From Polaromonas sp. (GTDB taxonomy: Bacteria > Pseudomonadota > Gammaproteobacteria > Burkholderiales > Burkholderiaceae), in assembly GCA_013823505.1 (NCBI GenBank), contig PNMH01000067.1:1-21525 (forward strand): a stretch of 21,525 nucleotides of DNA. Reading direction: 5' to 3'. A program made the translations under genes and the position numbers. Position 1 is the stretch's first letter, and each line of letters opens with the position of its first letter. The notes beneath the pieces were generated by a model. It ran no database searches, was not told where the DNA came from, and saw only the letters and a list, made by a program, of their open reading frames with translations. Of this stretch, positions 1 to 6,968 are shown piece after piece.

Positions 1-267
1 CTCACCGAAGTCATCAAGATCTTCCGCATCGACTCAGCCCAGGCTTACAGCGCCCCGGCGGCGTTGGCGGTGGTCAAGCCGACGAACAGCTTCAAGCCGG
101 TGGCGCACAAGCCAGCGAGTCTCAAGCCGGCAGCCGCCAAGCCGGTCGCTGCCAAACCGGCGGCGGCCACGATGGTGGAAGCGCCTGCTTCTGCCAAGCG
201 GCCAGCGCCCAGCGCAGCCAAGCCGGCCGTTGCCGCCGGTGCCGAGGGCGATTGGGAAAGCTTTTGA
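1..267 (+). CDS. Methyl-accepting chemotaxis protein, C-terminal fragment (5' end outside window)
   Basis: The reading frame is open from the first base and begins LTEVIKIFRID, the usual end of the chemoreceptor signalling helix (compare KIFRLD at the end of the Aer-like receptor in this window). About 65 residues rich in Ala, Pro and Lys follow, with repeated K-P-A/V-A-A-K units, and the protein ends in DWESF. That ending matches the xWxxF pentapeptide which in enteric Tar and Tsr (NWETF) tethers CheR and CheB. The Lys/Ala/Pro stretch is therefore most likely a flexible tether carrying the docking peptide. The ligand-binding, HAMP and most of the signalling domain lie outside the window, so ligand and class cannot be given. 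Family assignment is firm; the docking role is inferred from the motif and from the enteric-type CheR encoded at 11535-12425. Confidence 0.85.
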   Translation, partial: LTEVIKIFRIDSAQAYSAPAALAVVKPTNSFKPVAHKPASLKPAAAKPVAAKPAAATMVEAPASAKRPAPSAAKPAVAAGAEGDWESF

Positions 268-282
268 CCGGACGCAGGCTCG

Positions 283-310
283 CCGGTTGATCACTGCTTG
301 ATCGGACCGG
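283..310 (+). terminator. Imperfect hairpin after the receptor gene, possible terminator
   Basis: GATCA (289-293) pairs with TGATC (299-303) around a 5-nt loop, and CCGG (283-286) can pair with CCGG (307-310) beyond a small internal mismatch. It lies 16 bases past the receptor stop codon. There is no T run, so a Rho-independent role is only tentative. Confidence 0.3.
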
Positions 311-313
311 CCG

Positions 314-817
314 TCAACTCGGCAGGGTGCAGAAGAAGGTCGAGCCTTCGCCGGGTTTCCTGTTCGTGCAGTTGCGGCCACCATGGCGGATGAGGATGCG
401 TTTGGCGATGCTCAGCCCGATGCCCGACGCCCGACGCCCGCCGCCCGCCGCCCGAGAGGCTCGATGCTTGGGTCTGCCCGCGCCGTCGGGTCCGGTGCGA
501 TGGAGATCACGGCCCGTCTGCCTGGTTTGGACGTGATGAGCAAGTCGTCCCGGTCGCTGGTCACTCGGGTGATGTCGACCTCAGCGAGGTTCATCGCCGA
601 AAGCGACAGGCGCGACATTTCGAACAAGGCATCGATCAGGTCGTGGGCCGTGGAGACGGTGAAGGCTTCGAGTTCGCTCGTGCGCCCGGTCACCTGCTTT
701 GGTGATGTTCTGCACGGCCCCGCTCAGGCGCTGGCCAGGCAGGAGACTGGCGTCCAACTTGATCCAGCGCGCCTGTCCATCGTTCAACACACGAACCTCT
801 GCGCCGAACCTCAGCGG
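314..817 (-). pseudogene. Decayed PAS-histidine kinase gene
   Basis: Three pieces of a sensor kinase lie in order on the minus strand but in three reading frames. Piece one (about 817-700) reads AEVRVLNDGQARWIKLDASL and then LSGAVQNITK, like the end of a PAS domain. Piece two (about 693-470) reads RTSELEAF, AHDLIDALFEMSRLS and IAPDPTARADPS. This resembles a HisKA region running into the linker before the ATPase, with the middle of the dimerisation helices missing. Piece three (427-314) reads GIGLSIAKRILIRHGG and then GEGSTFFCTLPS followed by a stop, which is the G2 box and last strand of a HATPase domain. The N, G1 and F boxes between pieces two and three are gone. A stop codon lies in frame at 818-820. 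The gene is a relic and cannot make a working kinase. Its original partner is unknown. Confidence 0.7.
422..456. repeat. Five-copy heptamer tandem repeat (GCCCGAC-type)
   Basis: Five adjacent 7-base units are seen: GCCCGAC, GCCCGAC, GCCCGCC, GCCCGCC and GCCCGAG. The array sits where the kinase relic jumps from its pre-ATPase linker to its G2 box, and where the frame changes. Slippage or recombination at the repeat may mark or have caused the break. Confidence 0.75.
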
Positions 818-979
818 CTATCCGTTGGTTGGTCCATGAGAACGGTGATGGCTGGCCGAGTCGGAATCCATTGCCTGCTGTCTCCCCAGGATTGACCACG
901 ATCATGGCCCCGGGAATGCGGTCGAGAGCCTACCTTTGGCGGCACCTGTTCCAACTGGAGCGCCAAAGTTGGACCATTG

Positions 980-993
980 CGGGCCTGCGCCCG
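980..993 (-). terminator. GC hairpin downstream of the Aer-like receptor gene, weak terminator candidate
   Basis: CGGGC (980-984) pairs with GCCCG (989-993) around a 4-nt loop, 66 bases past the stop codon of the minus-strand receptor gene. There is no U tract. Nothing else recognisable was seen between the kinase relic and position 1059. Confidence 0.2.
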
Positions 994-1058
994 GACAGGG
1001 TGCGCCGCCGACCCTCAAGCCATCCCGACACAATCAGAAGGACCTGGCCGTCTGTGTC

Positions 1059-2630
1059 TCATTTCCGGTTGTCGAGCCGGAAAATCTTCACCGCGTCGTT
1101 CATCACGCGGGCCTGTGCCTGCAGCGAGCTGGCTGCCGCCGAGAGCTCCTCGACCATGGCCGAGTTCTGCTGGGTGACCGAGTCAAGCTGGCCCACCGCC
1201 TGGTTGATCTGCGCCAGCCCCATGGACTGTTCGTGCGTGGCACCGGTGATTTCGGCGATCAAGCCGTTGACCTGCTCCACCGAACCCACGACGTTGGCCA
1301 TGGTTTGTCCGGCGCTGTGCACCAGCTGGCTGCCGTGCGTGACCTTGTCGGCCGACTCGTCGATCAACACCTTGATTTCTTTGGCCGCGCTCAAGGTGCG
1401 CTGCGCCAGGCTTCGCACCTCGCCGGCCACCACGGCAAAGCCCCGGCCTTGTTCACCTGCCCGCGCGGCTTCCACCGCAGCGTTGAGCGCCAAAATATTG
1501 GTCTGAAACGCGATGCCGTCGATCACGCCGATGATCTCGCCGATGCGGCGCGACGACTTGCTGATGTCCTCCATGGTGGCGACCACCTGGTTCATGGCGT
1601 CGTTGCCCTCGCGCGCCACGCTGGCCGATCGCTGCGACAACACCGACGCTTCGCGCGAGGAGTTGGCGCTTTGCTGGACGGTGCTGGTGAGTTGCTCCAT
1701 CGAGGCGGCGGTTTCTTCCAGGCTGCTGGCCTGCGACTCGGTGCGCGAGGACAGGTCGGAGTTGCCCGCGGCGATTTCGTTGGAGGCCACCTGCACGCCT
1801 TCCACCTCGTGGCGCACGTCGGACACCACGGCTTGCAGGTTGACGTTGAGCTGGTTGAGTGCGCGGCTCAGTTCCCCGAACTCGCCGCGGCTCTCGCCCT
1901 TGAAGCGCGCAGACAGATCACCCGCCGCCATCTGGTTGGCAAAGGAAATCGACTGGGTGAGCCGGTTCAAAATCTGGTTGCGCAGGCTCAGCGCAGCGAA
2001 AGTGGCAATCACCAGCAGCACCGCGCCGGCACCCACATGGGCCGCTGTGCCCTGGCTGGCGACGTACTCACCGATCACCAAGCCCACCGCGGCCAGGCCA
2101 ACGGACGACATGGCGATGCGTTTGCCCAGGGTGAGTTGCAGCGCGAGTTGCAACCGACCCACGAGACCCGTGCGAACCACGCGGCCATGGTGCAGGGCGA
2201 TGCTGGGCTGGCCCGATGCGGTTTCGCTGCGCATGCGTGCGTAGAGCGCTTCGGCCTCCTGCACCTGTTGGCGCGTGGGTTTGGTGCGCACCGACATGTA
2301 GCCGACCGCCTGACCGTTTTCCATCACCGGCGTGGCGTTGGCCACGACCCAGTAGTGGTCACCGTTCTTGCGGCGGTTCTTCACCAGCGCAGACCATGGT
2401 GAGCCGCTGGCCAGCGTGGCCCACATGTCGCGGAAGGCCTCGGTGGGCATGTCGGGATGTCGCACGAGGTTGTGCGGCTGCCCGATGAGTTCTTCGCGTT
2501 CAAACCCGCTGACCGCCACAAAGGCGGGGTTGCAGTAAGTGATGCGGCTCTGCAAGTCGGTCGTTGACACGAGAGTCACGCCCTCGGGAATGACGAACTC
2601 TTGGTGGGTGACGGGAAGGTTGGTTCTCAT
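1059..2630 (-). CDS. Aer-like PAS-domain methyl-accepting chemotaxis protein
   Basis: This 523-aa chemoreceptor resembles the aerotaxis/energy receptor Aer. Residues about 10-120 form a PAS domain with [14 protein letters not shown] (57-70), the signature of the FAD-binding Aer type. Two hydrophobic segments follow (about 172-192 and 198-216) with almost no periplasmic loop, so sensing is cytoplasmic. A HAMP region follows (about 217-270), then the signalling domain with the conserved hairpin tip near 370-400 ([20 protein letters not shown]). The ATG at 2630 is chosen over an upstream in-frame start because [17 protein letters not shown] is the usual Aer-type beginning and lies just before the PAS domain. 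The protein ends KIFRLDNRK and lacks the WxxF peptide of the receptor at 1-267, so its methylation would depend on help from other receptors. Family is firm; oxygen or redox sensing is inferred from the PAS type. Confidence 0.93.
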   Translation of the reverse strand: MRTNLPVTHQEFVIPEGVTLVSTTDLQSRITYCNPAFVAVSGFEREELIGQPHNLVRHPDMPTEAFRDMWATLASGSPWSALVKNRRKNGDHYWVVANATPVMENGQAVGYMSVRTKPTRQQVQEAEALYARMRSETASGQPSIALHHGRVVRTGLVGRLQLALQLTLGKRIAMSSVGLAAVGLVIGEYVASQGTAAHVGAGAVLLVIATFAALSLRNQILNRLTQSISFANQMAAGDLSARFKGESRGEFGELSRALNQLNVNLQAVVSDVRHEVEGVQVASNEIAAGNSDLSSRTESQASSLEETAASMEQLTSTVQQSANSSREASVLSQRSASVAREGNDAMNQVVATMEDISKSSRRIGEIIGVIDGIAFQTNILALNAAVEAARAGEQGRGFAVVAGEVRSLAQRTLSAAKEIKVLIDESADKVTHGSQLVHSAGQTMANVVGSVEQVNGLIAEITGATHEQSMGLAQINQAVGQLDSVTQQNSAMVEELSAAASSLQAQARVMNDAVKIFRLDNRK

Positions 2631-2704
2631 GTGGCTCTCGCATGTGCGTTGGCGATGTGGCACCAAGCACCGCGCGCACTTGTGTTTGGCACCGGAAATA
2701 AGAA

Positions 2705-2731
2705 GTATCGGCAATACCCCCGGGGGGTTAA
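2705..2731 (-). promoter_or_regulatory. Sigma-28 (FliA)-like promoter for the Aer-like receptor
   Basis: On the minus strand the -10 element is GCCGATAC (2712-2705), close to the FliA consensus GCCGATAA. It is preceded by 11 nt and a weaker -35, TTAACCCC (2731-2724; consensus TAAAGTTT). The start codon is 75 nt downstream. The strong -10, the correct spacing and a similar sequence before cheY and the cheZ-like gene support the call. Confidence 0.6.
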
Positions 2732-2829
2732 GGGTCGAATACAGCCGCCATTGCCACTCAGTACCTGTTGATGTAGGGCGCAACCGAGCGGTCGCAAACT
2801 GCTCCGCCGGGTGCGCCTGGTGCCGGCCG

Positions 2830-4218
2830 TCAGTGGGCGTAACCGGCGGGCAGGAAGTTCATGAGGTTGCGCTCTTGGGCGAAGCTCACCACCGCCTGTT
2901 TGTCGGTGGGCAGCAGGTCGATGTGGAACGCCACCAGCCCCTGGATCAGGTACAGGCAGCGCTCCTGATCGCTGTTCTTCATGTGGGTCTTGATGGCTTC
3001 CCGCAGGCCCGCGCTGCGCAGTCTGACTGCGCTTTCGTGGGTGGACCTGCTCAGCAGCGCGATCACCGGGCCGCAATAGGTGCGCGAGGTGGGTGTTGTG
3101 GACAGCGCGGCGGCCACACGCCCGCCCAGTTCGCGGGGCGCACCCATGAGCTGCAGGAAAGCTTCGGCCGCGCCGAGGATGAAGTCTTTGGAGAACCAGA
3201 GCTGGCGTTTCCGGTTGGCGCCCAGGCTCGGTGGCGTTGTCAGGTCAAAGGGATTGAGTGGAGAAAGTGAAGTCAGGGAGCGGTTGTTTTCTAGGCTGTG
3301 GACCAGGCGCTGCTGGGCCTCCTCGCTACACACCAGGAGGCCAGGCACCTTCAGGATCTCCAGCGTCTCGTTTCTCGAGAGGCAGTCCACCATGCGCTGA
3401 AAGCAGACCTCGTTGTGCTGCTGGTGGTCGGCGACAGCCCCCTCGAACGTGAGATCCCGAACACCGGTGCGGTTGCTGGCCAGCGCCTCGAACAGCGTGG
3501 CGGGATCGTTCGGCATGTTCGTGTACAGCCGCAGCCTGGCGATGCCCGGCTGCGCCAGCAGCAACTGCGCGAGGGCCGGGTAGTTGAGTGGCGCACCCAG
3601 CCCCGCCAGCTTGAGGGTCTGCAGACCCGTCCATCCGACCAACGCGGTCAGCAGCTGGGGTGTTGCATCGGGGGGAACCCCCACGGAATCGTCTTCGACA
3701 TCGACGGACCACGTGAGTGTGTGCACCGTGGGCGCGTGCTTGGGAAAGGCGAGCTGCGTGTCGGCGAAACGGCAATTCAGGAACGACAACACCTGCAGCG
3801 GGCAGCCTGCGTTGTTCAAGTGCTGCTGGAGCTGCATGCAGTCGATCGCCGTGAGCACGGCGCCCGTCACCTCCAGCGAAGACACGCTCGGCAGGCGGGG
3901 CAAGTGCTCCACGATGTGGGTCAGCATGCCCGGTTCGAGTGCGGGCACGCCGCCGGAGAAATTGTCGGTCTCGCACAGCGTCACGCTGTCGTGACCGGTG
4001 GCCTGAATAAGCTCGACCAGCAAGGCTCTTTCGTCGGCACGCACGAGCTTGCGTTCGATCTTGCGGTAGTCGATCCCGTCGAGCGGCCGGTTGTCCAGGA
4101 ACGCCGCCACCTCCGGACTGGCGAGCAGCTCGTGGTTGTCTTGGTGTGCGATCAGGGAGCGGCGGTTGGGTTCGGTGGAGTCTGTGGTGACGGTGGAATC
4201 TGGGGAGCTGCGCTTCAT
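2830..4218 (-). CDS. Leucine-rich-repeat-like protein of unknown function
   Basis: This 462-aa protein was not recognised as a named family. Between roughly residues 95 and 350 it shows repeats of about 28-30 residues with the spacing of ribonuclease-inhibitor-type leucine-rich repeats: [75 protein letters not shown] and [10 protein letters not shown]. The C-terminal ~110 residues look alpha-helical and non-repetitive. There is no Sec signal peptide or membrane segment. The first ~25 residues are polar and rich in Ser, Thr and Asp, as seen in many type III-secreted proteins but not diagnostic of them. The ATG at 4218 has AGGA about 8 bases upstream. RI-type LRR proteins in proteobacteria are often host-directed effectors, but free-living lineages also carry them, so secretion is only a possibility. 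It appears to be a single-gene unit between yihY and aer. Confidence 0.75.
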   Translation of the reverse strand: MKRSSPDSTVTTDSTEPNRRSLIAHQDNHELLASPEVAAFLDNRPLDGIDYRKIERKLVRADERALLVELIQATGHDSVTLCETDNFSGGVPALEPGMLTHIVEHLPRLPSVSSLEVTGAVLTAIDCMQLQQHLNNAGCPLQVLSFLNCRFADTQLAFPKHAPTVHTLTWSVDVEDDSVGVPPDATPQLLTALVGWTGLQTLKLAGLGAPLNYPALAQLLLAQPGIARLRLYTNMPNDPATLFEALASNRTGVRDLTFEGAVADHQQHNEVCFQRMVDCLSRNETLEILKVPGLLVCSEEAQQRLVHSLENNRSLTSLSPLNPFDLTTPPSLGANRKRQLWFSKDFILGAAEAFLQLMGAPRELGGRVAAALSTTPTSRTYCGPVIALLSRSTHESAVRLRSAGLREAIKTHMKNSDQERCLYLIQGLVAFHIDLLPTDKQAVVSFAQERNLMNFLPAGYAH

Positions 4219-4259
4219 GGACAGGGTCCTGTGGTGGATGGAACCCTTGAGTGGCGCCA

Positions 4260-4275
4260 GAGCCGCGAACGGCTC
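4260..4275 (-). terminator. Short hairpin between yihY-family gene and LRR-like gene
   Basis: GAGCCG (4260-4265) and CGGCTC (4270-4275) form a perfect 6-bp stem with a CGAA tetraloop, 18 bases past the stop codon of the YihY-family gene. There is no U run, so termination is possible but not shown. Confidence 0.35.
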
Positions 4276-4293
4276 ACACCCCGGCGATTGCGC

Positions 4294-5169
4294 CTAGACG
4301 AGGGGTGCGGGTGGGGGCGCCCAGCCCTTGAGCGAGCCGTGTCGGTGGGCATACACACTGGTGAACTCGGCCCCGAGCAGGAACACCTGCGCCGAGTAGT
4401 ACACCCACAGCAGCAGCACCACGATGGACGCAGCTGCGCCAAACACCGAGGCCACACCGCTGCGCCCGATGTACTGCCCGATCAGCTCCTTGCCCACGGT
4501 GAACAGCAGTGCGGTGATGGCCGCACCCAGCCACACGTCGCGCCAGGCCACCGGCACGCGGGGCATCCACTTGTAGATCATGGCGAACACGGTGGTGACG
4601 AACAGGTAGCTCAGGCCGAAGTTGATGGCGTCGGCCACCAAGGCCAGTTCACCCAGCCACGGCGCCCACCATTTGCCCAGCGCCGCCATGGCCGCGCTCA
4701 GCACCAGCGAGACCATGAGCAAGAACCCGATGCCCAGCACCATGCTGGTGGAGAGCAGGCGCACGCGGATGAAGCGCAGCACCCCGCCGCCTTCGGGGTG
4801 GGCCGGCGCGCGCCAGATGCGGTCCATCGCGTCCTGCAGCTCGGCAAACACCGTGGTGGCGCCGGCCACCACCACCACCATGCCCACCAGCGTGCCCCAG
4901 ATGCCCGCTTGCGGACGGTCCAGGCCTTTGAGCAGCGAGTCCACCGCCACCGCACTGTCGGTGCCCACCAGCTGGGTCAGCTGGGCCAGGATCTCGCCGC
5001 GCGCCGCCGGCTCGCCAAACAGCAGACCAGCCACCGAAATCACGATCAGCAACAGCGGGGCGATGGAGAAGAGCGTGTAGAACGCCAGGGCGGCGCCCAT
5101 GCTGGGGGCATAGTCGTCCAGCCAGGCGTTGACGGTGTCGCGGATCAGGGCCCAGGCGGTGTTCAGCAT
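4294..5169 (-). CDS. YihY/BrkB-family inner-membrane protein
   Basis: This protein is 291 aa from the ATG at 5169. The sequence AWLDDYAPSMGAALAFYTLFSIAPLLLIVISVAG near the N-terminus is typical of the YihY/virulence factor BrkB family (often mislabelled ribonuclease BN). About six hydrophobic segments follow, with the family's long second half including WMPRVPVAWRDVWLGA and the late LLLWVYYSAQVFLLGAEFTSVYA block. Family members are 280-320 aa inner-membrane proteins whose biochemical role is not settled; transport or envelope functions have been proposed. A GTG start at 5244 would add 25 polar residues unlike the family. Neither start has a strong Shine-Dalgarno sequence, so the start is uncertain. 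It is flanked by the LRR-like gene downstream and by a divergent sigma-28 promoter upstream, with no clear functional link to chemotaxis. Confidence 0.9.
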   Translation of the reverse strand: MLNTAWALIRDTVNAWLDDYAPSMGAALAFYTLFSIAPLLLIVISVAGLLFGEPAARGEILAQLTQLVGTDSAVAVDSLLKGLDRPQAGIWGTLVGMVVVVAGATTVFAELQDAMDRIWRAPAHPEGGGVLRFIRVRLLSTSMVLGIGFLLMVSLVLSAAMAALGKWWAPWLGELALVADAINFGLSYLFVTTVFAMIYKWMPRVPVAWRDVWLGAAITALLFTVGKELIGQYIGRSGVASVFGAAASIVVLLLWVYYSAQVFLLGAEFTSVYAHRHGSLKGWAPPPAPLV

Positions 5170-5283
5170 GGTGTCGGGAAGCGGGTGAGTTGCATGCTGG
5201 GCATTCTCGCGGGCGATCGCTGGTGAATGTGTTCGCTGGCGCACGGTGCGCCGGCCGCGGTGGGTGTTTGTGGAAAAGAACCC

Positions 5284-5310
5284 TCAAGTCCGCCTCAAGG
5301 CGGCCGATAG
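5284..5310 (+). promoter_or_regulatory. Sigma-28 (FliA) promoter for the 229-aa protein gene
   Basis: The -35 element is TCAAGTCC (5284-5291), followed by exactly 11 nt and a -10 of GCCGATAG (5303-5310). This is a near-consensus FliA promoter (TAAAGTTT-N11-GCCGATAA; TCAAG variants are common in beta- and gammaproteobacteria). Transcription would begin near 5317. The spacer region contains a CCGCC-TCAA-GGCGG palindrome (5290-5303). Confidence 0.8.
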
Positions 5311-5321
5311 AGACCCAAGAA

Positions 5322-5345
5322 CACCGGGCATGTTTGCGCCCGGTG
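5322..5345 (+). promoter_or_regulatory. Perfect 8-bp hairpin in the 5' leader of the 229-aa protein gene
   Basis: CACCGGGC (5322-5329) pairs perfectly with GCCCGGTG (5338-5345) around an 8-nt loop. It lies between the predicted transcription start and the GAGAGG ribosome-binding site (5353-5358). It is too far from any upstream stop codon on this strand to be a terminator for another gene. It may stabilise the transcript or affect translation. Confidence 0.5.
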
Positions 5346-5364
5346 GCCCTTTGAGAGGTCCGCC

Positions 5365-6054
5365 ATGATCAACATTTCCACCCCCAGCCCCGTGTCCTGG
5401 CCGACACCGCCGTCCGCTGCCGTGGCGCCAGTGGCGGCCACGCCGGCCATCAAGCCGGTGCAGTCCGGTGGAGCAGAGGCGCAGGCTGATCTGGCGTCCC
5501 GGCGCGAAGCCCGCCGCACCCGGGCCCGCCCGGACGACGAGGTCAGCCCGCCCACGTCGCAGCCGTCGGCGCCCGTGGCGTCCGATCGTCAGTTGACCAC
5601 GCAGGCCCGTCAGGAAGCCGCCGCGCAGCGCACCGAGCAGGCGCAGAAAAAAGCCGAAGCCGACAAGGCGAGCCACCGCAAGGCCATGGACCGGCTGCAG
5701 GAAGTGCTCTCCAACATGTGGGCGGCCAGCGCCGCGGTGGTCGACCAGGCCCTGGGGCTTGAGCCCAAGGGCGAAGCGCTGCCCGGCAACCAGAGCGACA
5801 CCGCGCCCGACCTCTCGGCCGTGGCCGCGTCCACCTTGTCCCGTCGGCTGTTGCCCGGGGCCAAGACCAACCAGCCGGCCGAGCAGGCCGCCTCCGAGAA
5901 CATGCCCTGGCCGGTGATGCCGCAGGCCACCGAAGACGCCGCAACCACGGTTGCCCCGGAGGTGCCGGGCGGTGAAGTGATCGCCTACGACGAGCATGGC
6001 CAAAGCAGCCTGGCGCCGCTGGAAGTGGGCACGCTGCTGAGCGAAAAGGTCTGA
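5365..6054 (+). CDS. Uncharacterised 229-aa protein of the putative sigma-28 (flagellar) regulon
   Basis: I do not recognise a named family. The protein starts MINISTPSPVSWPTPPS and is polar and low in hydrophobic residues. Residues 1-72 are rich in Pro, Ala and Ser and probably disordered. Residues about 74-130 form an Ala/Gln/Lys/Glu-rich helix (RQEAAAQRTEQAQKKAEADK onwards) that may be a coiled coil ending in an amphipathic stretch LQEVLSNMWAASAAVVDQAL. The remaining ~95 residues are again low in complexity. There is no Sec signal or membrane segment. The start is supported by GAGAGG six bases upstream. The near-consensus FliA promoter indicates expression with late flagellar and chemotaxis genes. 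A non-Sec, disordered protein made with the filament could be a flagellar export substrate, a chaperone or a small regulator, but nothing in the sequence decides between these. Confidence 0.8.
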   Translation: MINISTPSPVSWPTPPSAAVAPVAATPAIKPVQSGGAEAQADLASRREARRTRARPDDEVSPPTSQPSAPVASDRQLTTQARQEAAAQRTEQAQKKAEADKASHRKAMDRLQEVLSNMWAASAAVVDQALGLEPKGEALPGNQSDTAPDLSAVAASTLSRRLLPGAKTNQPAEQAASENMPWPVMPQATEDAATTVAPEVPGGEVIAYDEHGQSSLAPLEVGTLLSEKV

Positions 6055-6075
6055 GCCAGCTGGGTTGAGCCGACC

Positions 6076-6122
6076 GATTCGCCGCCGGGCCGCCCCAAGG
6101 CGAATCAGCCCCCCTGGGGGGC
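6076..6122 (+). repeat. Two-hairpin intergenic repeat, probable terminator (Comamonadaceae-type)
   Basis: GATTCGCC (6076-6083) pairs with GGCGAATC (6099-6106), followed at once by the palindrome GCCCCCC-T-GGGGGGC (6108-6122) and a GCAGCGACCCGCGCAGCGG tail. I recall very similar intergenic elements repeated through Comamonadaceae genomes; that is recollection, not a search. It begins 21 bases after the stop of the 229-aa gene and before the convergent receptor relic, so it probably ends transcripts from one or both sides. Confidence 0.6.
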
Positions 6123-6158
6123 AGCGACCCGCGCAGCGGCGGAGCGTGGAGCATCTGT

Positions 6159-6891
6159 TCAGGCGCGCAGTCTGAATACCGCCACCGCACCCACCAGATC
6201 GGCAGCTTGTGTGCGCAGGCTGGTGGCGGCCGCTGCCATCTCTTCGACCAGCGCGGCGTTCTGTTGCGTGGCCTGGTCCATCTGGGTGACGGTTTCGCCC
6301 GGCGGATTCAACCGGTCGACGCAACACATTAACCACCGCGTAAGAGGAAGGAGTGTTGCAGATGAAACAACAGTCACGGATCTACTGCTCGGCCAGCCGC
6401 TGGGTCCTGGTGTGCAGGGCGGCCATCGTGCTGGTGGTGTCGCCCGGTTTCAGGTCGATGGCCACGCTCAGGTCGCCTTGCGCCATGGCGTCGGCCACGC
6501 GCTTGAGCTGGTCGGGGTCGGTGCCAATTTTTTGGGTCACCTGACCAAGGTACCCGGTCATGCCCAACTGGCCCGCAGCGACCACCAGCACGGAGCCAAT
6601 GACCACGCCGCGGTCCAGCGCTGAAAGCTCCATCACTTCGCGCACGCGGAACTGCAAACGTTCACCCTGGCGGCGCTTCTTCAGGGCCAGTGGCCCCAGC
6701 AGGGCGTTGTGCGCGGGAATCGTTTTCTCCACCAGGAAGGCGAACGCTTCGTCCTTCTTGCCCAGCTGGTGGCCACGGCGGTTCCGTGGGTCAGCGAGCC
6801 AGTGGCGGAGGTTCAGGTGGGGGAGGGCGAGGCGGGCACCCCATGCGACCTCGCCGCGTTGGCGCGAATGTACGACCACGTGGCGGTGCAC
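6159..6891 (-). pseudogene. Chemoreceptor (MCP) gene broken by an internal deletion and IS scar
   Basis: The 5' part (6891-6385) reads DEAFAFLVEKTIPAHNALL, RGVVIGSVLVVAAGQLGM and DPDQLKRVADAMAQGDLSVA. This is the end of a four-helix sensor domain, the second membrane segment and the HAMP region of a chemoreceptor. It stops at MAALHTRTQRLAEQ. The 3' part (6308-6159) resumes in another frame with GETVTQMDQATQQNAALVEE and ends AVAVFRLRA, the end of the signalling domain. Roughly 250 codons of methylation helices and hairpin tip are missing. About 65 bases of foreign-looking sequence lie between the parts. The first membrane segment is not visible, so the 5' end has decayed too. It cannot act as a receptor. 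It follows the hybrid kinase gene in the same direction. Confidence 0.8.
6321..6385 (+). mobile_element. Remnant of the 5' end of an IS30-type insertion sequence
   Basis: Between the two halves of the receptor relic lies a segment with AGGAAGGAG (an excellent ribosome-binding site) followed by ATGAAACAACAG at 6362, encoding MKQQSRIY. As far as I remember, that is how a group of IS30-family transposases begins. After this the frame runs straight into receptor sequence. The seven-base inverted pair GCAACAC (6321-6327) and GTGTTGC (6353-6359) flanks the ribosome-binding site. The reading is that an IS element inserted and then a deletion removed almost all of it together with receptor DNA on one side. 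The family call rests on eight residues and is tentative. Confidence 0.45.
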
Positions 6892-6968
6892 GCGGCCCTC
6901 GTTGAATTGCGCGAATTCCGGCGCCGGCAGGAACCCTGTCGGGCGGGATCCCTGCTGTCGGCCTGAGG

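Noticed and set aside
422..456. Heptamer array considered as a CRISPR or origin iteron array
   Set aside because: Units are only 7 bases, directly adjacent and GC-only, with no spacers, no AT-rich stretch and no DnaA- or Rep-like gene nearby.
383..895. Plus-strand open frame of 170 codons before the Aer-like receptor gene
   Set aside because: It lies opposite the kinase relic, whose kinase motifs are on the minus strand; no ribosome-binding site or family features on the plus strand.
936..2402. Long plus-strand open frame (488 codons) opposite the Aer-like receptor
   Set aside because: It is antisense to a well-conserved receptor gene; the His/Gly/Arg-rich translation is what GC-rich codon bias produces on the other strand.
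3298..5226. Plus-strand open frame of 642 codons across the LRR-like and YihY genes
   Set aside because: It runs through two convincing minus-strand genes and their gap; the His/Gln/Gly-rich composition matches an antisense shadow and no domain is recognisable.
5284..6336. Minus-strand open frame of 350 codons opposite the 229-aa gene
   Set aside because: The plus-strand gene has a promoter, ribosome-binding site and less biased protein; the minus frame is Gly/Arg/His-rich and crosses the intergenic repeat.
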